From Marinovum sp034669705 (GTDB taxonomy: Bacteria; Pseudomonadota; Alphaproteobacteria; Rhodobacterales; Rhodobacteraceae): a stretch of DNA of 64,000 bases. The translations under genes and the position numbers were made by a program. The notes beneath the pieces are model-generated. The model ran no database searches. It saw nothing but the letters and a program-made list of their open reading frames with translations, and was not told where the DNA came from. This document shows, piece after piece, positions 61,095-64,000 of the stretch. Positions within the stretch are counted from its first letter, which is position 1; each line of letters begins with the position of its first letter. Where the stretch lies: positions 1 to 64,000 of the forward strand of contig NZ_JAXMOR010000024.1 in assembly GCF_034669705.1 (NCBI RefSeq), read 5' to 3'.

Positions 61095-62567
61095 ATGGCC
61101 AAGCAGAAGAAACAGCCCCGCCCCAAGGCGATCACCCCCAAGGGATTTCGCGATTACTTCGGGCATGAGGTCACCGAGCGGGCCGAGATGCTCCAGACCA
61201 TCGCCGGGGTCTATCATCGCTATGGCTTCGATGCGCTGGAATCTTCGGCGGTCGAGACGGTCGAGGCGCTGGGCAAGTTCCTGCCCGATGTCGACCGCCC
61301 GAACGAGGGGGTCTTTGCCTGGCAGGAGGAGGACGAGAGCTGGCTGGCGCTGCGGTATGACCTGACAGCGCCTTTGGCGCGGGTCTATGCGCAGTATCGC
61401 AATGACCTGCCGACGCCTTACCGGCGCTATGCCATGGGCCCGGTCTGGCGCAACGAAAAGCCCGGTCCGGGGCGGTTCCGGCAGTTCTATCAATGCGATG
61501 CCGATACCGTCGGCGCGCCTTCGGTGGCGGCGGATGCCGAGATCTGCGCCATGCTGTCGGATACGCTGGAAGCGGTGGGGATTGCCCGCGGTGATTACGT
61601 GGTGCGGGTCAACAATCGCAAGGTGCTGAACGGGGTGCTTGAGGCGATGGGCGTGGCCGACGAAGGCCAGCAGGCCGCGGTGCTGCGCACCATCGACAAG
61701 TTTGACAAGGTCGGCGAGGCCGGGGTGCGCGAGCTCTTGGGCAAGGGCCGGCTGGACGCCTCTGGCGCCTATATCGACGGGGTTGGGCTTTCCGAGACGC
61801 AGGCCGAGCCGGTGATTGCCTTTCTGACCTCCAAGGGCGCCGATGCCGAGGCGACACTCGCCAACCTGCGCGCCGCCATCGGCGAGAGCGCCGTGGGGGC
61901 CGAGGGCGTGGCAGAGCTGGAGCTGATCGCTGCGCTGCTGGCCGCACAAGGCTATGGCCCCGACCGGATCGAGATCGACCCCTCGGTGGTGCGTGGCCTC
62001 GGCTATTACACCGGCCCGGTCTTCGAGGCCGAGCTGACCTTCGAGATCACCGACGAGAAAGGCCGCCCGCGGCAGTTCGGCTCGGTGGCCGGCGGCGGGC
62101 GCTATGACGATCTGGTCAAGCGCTTCACCGGGCAGGCGGTGCCTGCGACCGGCGTCTCGATCGGGGTCGACCGGCTGCTGGCGGCGCTGCACGAGAAGGG
62201 CCGGGTCCGGACCGCCGAGCGTGGCCCGGTGGTGGTAACGGTGATGGACCGCGAAAGGATGCCGGAATACCAGACCATGGTGGGCGAGCTGCGTCAGGCC
62301 GGCATTCGTGCCGAGGTCTATCTTGGCAACCCCAAGAACTTTGGCAACCAGTTGAAATACGCCGACAAGCGGCAAAGCCCGGTGGCGGTGATCGAGGGCA
62401 GCGACGAGGCCGCGCGCGGCGTCATCCAGATCAAGGACCTGGTGCTCGGCGCGCAGATCGCCGAGAGCGCGACGCTCGAGGAGTGGAAGGAACGCCCCTC
62501 GCAGTTCGAGGTGCCGCGGTCCGAGCTGGTCGCCAAGGTGCGTGAAATTCTCGGGGCGCAGGACTGA
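61095..62567 (+). CDS. hisS: Histidyl-tRNA synthetase
   Basis: A 490-residue class II synthetase. Motif 1 and 2 are visible, with RYDLTAPLARVYAQ (about 88-101) and GPVWRNEKPGPGRFRQFYQCD; the histidine A loop RGLGYYTGPVFE is near residue 300-311, and motif 3 GGGRYDDLV at about 334-342. The C-terminal anticodon-binding domain is present. The frame extends to 60936 but ATG 61095 is the family start. Its stop overlaps the hisZ start (TGATG), so the two are coupled. Confidence 0.96.
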   Translation: MAKQKKQPRPKAITPKGFRDYFGHEVTERAEMLQTIAGVYHRYGFDALESSAVETVEALGKFLPDVDRPNEGVFAWQEEDESWLALRYDLTAPLARVYAQYRNDLPTPYRRYAMGPVWRNEKPGPGRFRQFYQCDADTVGAPSVAADAEICAMLSDTLEAVGIARGDYVVRVNNRKVLNGVLEAMGVADEGQQAAVLRTIDKFDKVGEAGVRELLGKGRLDASGAYIDGVGLSETQAEPVIAFLTSKGADAEATLANLRAAIGESAVGAEGVAELELIAALLAAQGYGPDRIEIDPSVVRGLGYYTGPVFEAELTFEITDEKGRPRQFGSVAGGGRYDDLVKRFTGQAVPATGVSIGVDRLLAALHEKGRVRTAERGPVVVTVMDRERMPEYQTMVGELRQAGIRAEVYLGNPKNFGNQLKYADKRQSPVAVIEGSDEAARGVIQIKDLVLGAQIAESATLEEWKERPSQFEVPRSELVAKVREILGAQD

Positions 62568-63667
62568 TGCCCGACAGAGCCGCGATCATCGACGAGGCCC
62601 AGCGGCTGCGCGCGGGCTTTGAGGCCTCTGGTGCGCGGGTGGTGCAGACCCCGGTGCTGCAACCGGCCGAAACCCTGCTCGACCTCTATGGCGAGGATAT
62701 CCGCGGCCGCGCCTATGTCACCGCCGACGCGCTGCGCGGCGAGCAGATGCTGCGGCCGGACTTCACCGTGCCGGTGGTGCAAATGCACATGGACGCGATG
62801 CAGAATGGCGCTGCCGAGCCGGCGCGCTATACCTATTCCGGCGCGGTGTTCCGCCGACAGGACGACGACCCTGACCGCGACAGCGAATACCTGCAGGTGG
62901 GCTACGAGGTCTTTGACCGCTCCGAGCCGGCGCTGACCGAGGCGGATGTCTTTGCCCGCATCGCCGGCGCGCTGGGCGATCTGCCGCTGCGCGCGGCGAC
63001 CGGCGATATCGGCCTGCTGAAGGCGGCGGTCGAGGGGCTCGACACCACCGAAGCGCGCAAGGCCGCACTGCGCCGCCACATCTGGCGGCCGCGGCGCTTC
63101 CGGGCGCTGCTCGAGCGCTTCGCCGGCCGCGCCCCGGCGCCCGCCGGCCGCAAGGCGCTGCTGGCGCAGGCCGATCCGATGGCGAAGATCCGCCAGCACA
63201 CCGGGCTGCGCAGCGAGCGCGAGATCGCCACGCGGATCGCGGCACTGCGCGAGGACGCCGAGACGCCGAAACTGTCGGTGGCGCAGGTCGACCTGATCGA
63301 GGCGCTGCTGGCGGTGCGCGAGACCCTGCCTAATGCGCTCGAACGGCTGCGCGACATTGCCGTCGACCTGCCTTGGGTGGCGCATGCGGTCGACCGGCTG
63401 AAGGCGCGTTGCGAGGCGCTGAACAAGCGCGGGGTGGATGTCGACGGGCTGGAGTTCGAGGGCAGCTATGGCCGCACCTCGATGGAATATTACGACGGCT
63501 TCGTCTTTGGCCTCTATGCCGAGTCGCGGCCCGATCTGCCGCCGGTGGCCACTGGCGGACGCTATGACGCGCTGACCGCGGCGCTGGGTGGCGGCCGGTC
63601 GATCCCGGCGGTGGGCGGGGTGATCCGCCCCGGACTGGTGTTGCAGCTGCGCACGGGGAGCCGGTGA
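62567..63667 (+). CDS. hisZ: ATP phosphoribosyltransferase regulatory subunit
   Basis: A 366-residue HisRS-like paralogue that lacks aminoacylation motifs needed for catalysis and joins short-form HisG. The class II core is seen in LRPDFTVPVVQMHM (about 63-76) and TGGRYDALTAAL near the C-terminus. With HisG it forms the first enzyme of histidine biosynthesis and confers histidine feedback control. It overlaps hisS by one base of the TGATG junction and hisG by one base (TGATG). Confidence 0.93.
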   Translation: MPDRAAIIDEAQRLRAGFEASGARVVQTPVLQPAETLLDLYGEDIRGRAYVTADALRGEQMLRPDFTVPVVQMHMDAMQNGAAEPARYTYSGAVFRRQDDDPDRDSEYLQVGYEVFDRSEPALTEADVFARIAGALGDLPLRAATGDIGLLKAAVEGLDTTEARKAALRRHIWRPRRFRALLERFAGRAPAPAGRKALLAQADPMAKIRQHTGLRSEREIATRIAALREDAETPKLSVAQVDLIEALLAVRETLPNALERLRDIAVDLPWVAHAVDRLKARCEALNKRGVDVDGLEFEGSYGRTSMEYYDGFVFGLYAESRPDLPPVATGGRYDALTAALGGGRSIPAVGGVIRPGLVLQLRTGSR

Positions 63668-64000
63668 TGACGATCAAGCTGGGCGTGCCGTCCAAGGGGC
63701 GGCTGATGGAAAAGACCTTCGACTGGTTCGGCGCGCGCGGCGTGACGCTGCAGCGTACCGGGTCGGAGCGGGAATATTCCGGCGCGGTCTCCGGCGCCGA
63801 TGGGGTCGAGCTGGTGCTGCTCTCGGCGGGCGAGATCCCGCGCGAGCTGGCGGCGGGGCGGATCCATCTGGGCGTCACCGGCACCGATCTGGTGCAGGAC
63901 AAGCTGCCGATCTGGGAGCAGCAGGTCGAACCGCTGGCCGAACTGGGCTTTGGCCATGCCGACCTGATCATCGCGGTGCCGGCCTGCTGGGTCGATGTCG
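63667..64000 (+). CDS. hisG: ATP phosphoribosyltransferase catalytic subunit (partial at window end)
   Basis: The first 111 codons of a short-form HisG, which condenses ATP with PRPP in histidine synthesis. The N-terminus IKLGVPSKGRLMEKT and the VLLSAGEIPRELAAGRIHLGVTG-type motif of the domain-I fold are visible, as two stretches split here for length: GVPSKGRLMEKT and GRIHLGVTGTD. Its ATG overlaps the hisZ stop. The short form needs HisZ, which is present upstream. The 3' part is outside the window. Confidence 0.93.
   Translation, partial: MTIKLGVPSKGRLMEKTFDWFGARGVTLQRTGSEREYSGAVSGADGVELVLLSAGEIPRELAAGRIHLGVTGTDLVQDKLPIWEQQVEPLAELGFGHADLIIAVPACWVDV

Overview
The window is GC-rich chromosomal DNA of an alphaproteobacterium, most likely a Rhodobacteraceae (Roseobacter-group) species. 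The case rests on gene content and order: a serC leader with a divergent serB and a serC-serA operon, hisS-hisZ-hisG, leuS-lptE-holA, a large liv-type ABC operon with two CoA ligases, xdhABC beside a BMP-type nucleoside transporter, a methylsuccinyl-CoA dehydrogenase of the ethylmalonyl-CoA pathway, small DUF1127 and DUF6525 proteins, and two intergenic repeat families. No species can be named from sequence alone.

Left edge (1-1700): an accessory boundary. It holds the end of an IS66-like element, a decayed transposase fragment, an intact tRNA-Arg(CCT) on the minus strand and, about 90 bp away, a truncated copy of the same tRNA. 1.7-12.9 kb: a LacI-type regulator, a YcaQ/AlkX-like DNA glycosylase, a DUF1127 protein, a GST, then the minus-strand block leuS-lptE-holA preceded by a DUF1801 frame that has no stop codon before leuS, and a periplasmic caspase-fold protein lacking the catalytic Cys. 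11.8-20.9 kb: one minus-strand block with a five-component branched-chain-type ABC transporter (livFKMHG-like), a VOC protein, a phenylacetate-CoA ligase homologue and a long-chain acyl-CoA synthetase. This layout suggests uptake of a carboxylic acid coupled to CoA activation.

20.9-27.5 kb: the most unusual part. A membrane sensor carries the complete residue set of the plant/cyanobacterial ethylene-binding domain, fused to an HWE-like kinase whose phospho-accepting His is Asn. A hybrid histidine kinase and an OmpR-type regulator follow. Then come a small membrane protein, a MAPEG protein, and a convergent pair of MT-A70 DNA methyltransferase and BglII/BstYI-type endonuclease; the methyltransferase gene is preceded by a perfect alphaproteobacterial LexA box. 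27.6-41.1 kb: formate dehydrogenase alpha, two saccharopine dehydrogenases (lysine catabolism), phosphatases, and the serine biosynthesis locus serA-orf-serC / serB.

41.2-51.1 kb: a purine module on the minus strand, xdhA-xdhB-xdhC-ATPase-permease-permease-BMP binding protein, most of it translationally coupled. It is interrupted by a small secreted-protein gene broken by an in-frame amber codon. A dispersed intergenic repeat lies in frame inside the xdhA linker. 51.2-64 kb: glutaminase, dnaE, a TauE/SafE permease, methylsuccinyl-CoA dehydrogenase with a readable promoter, DUF6525, a Hint-domain protein, a lipoprotein, slyX, and hisS-hisZ-hisG running off the right end. Most of the window is well-packed core genome; accessory signals concentrate at the left edge, in the restriction-modification pair, and in the repeats.
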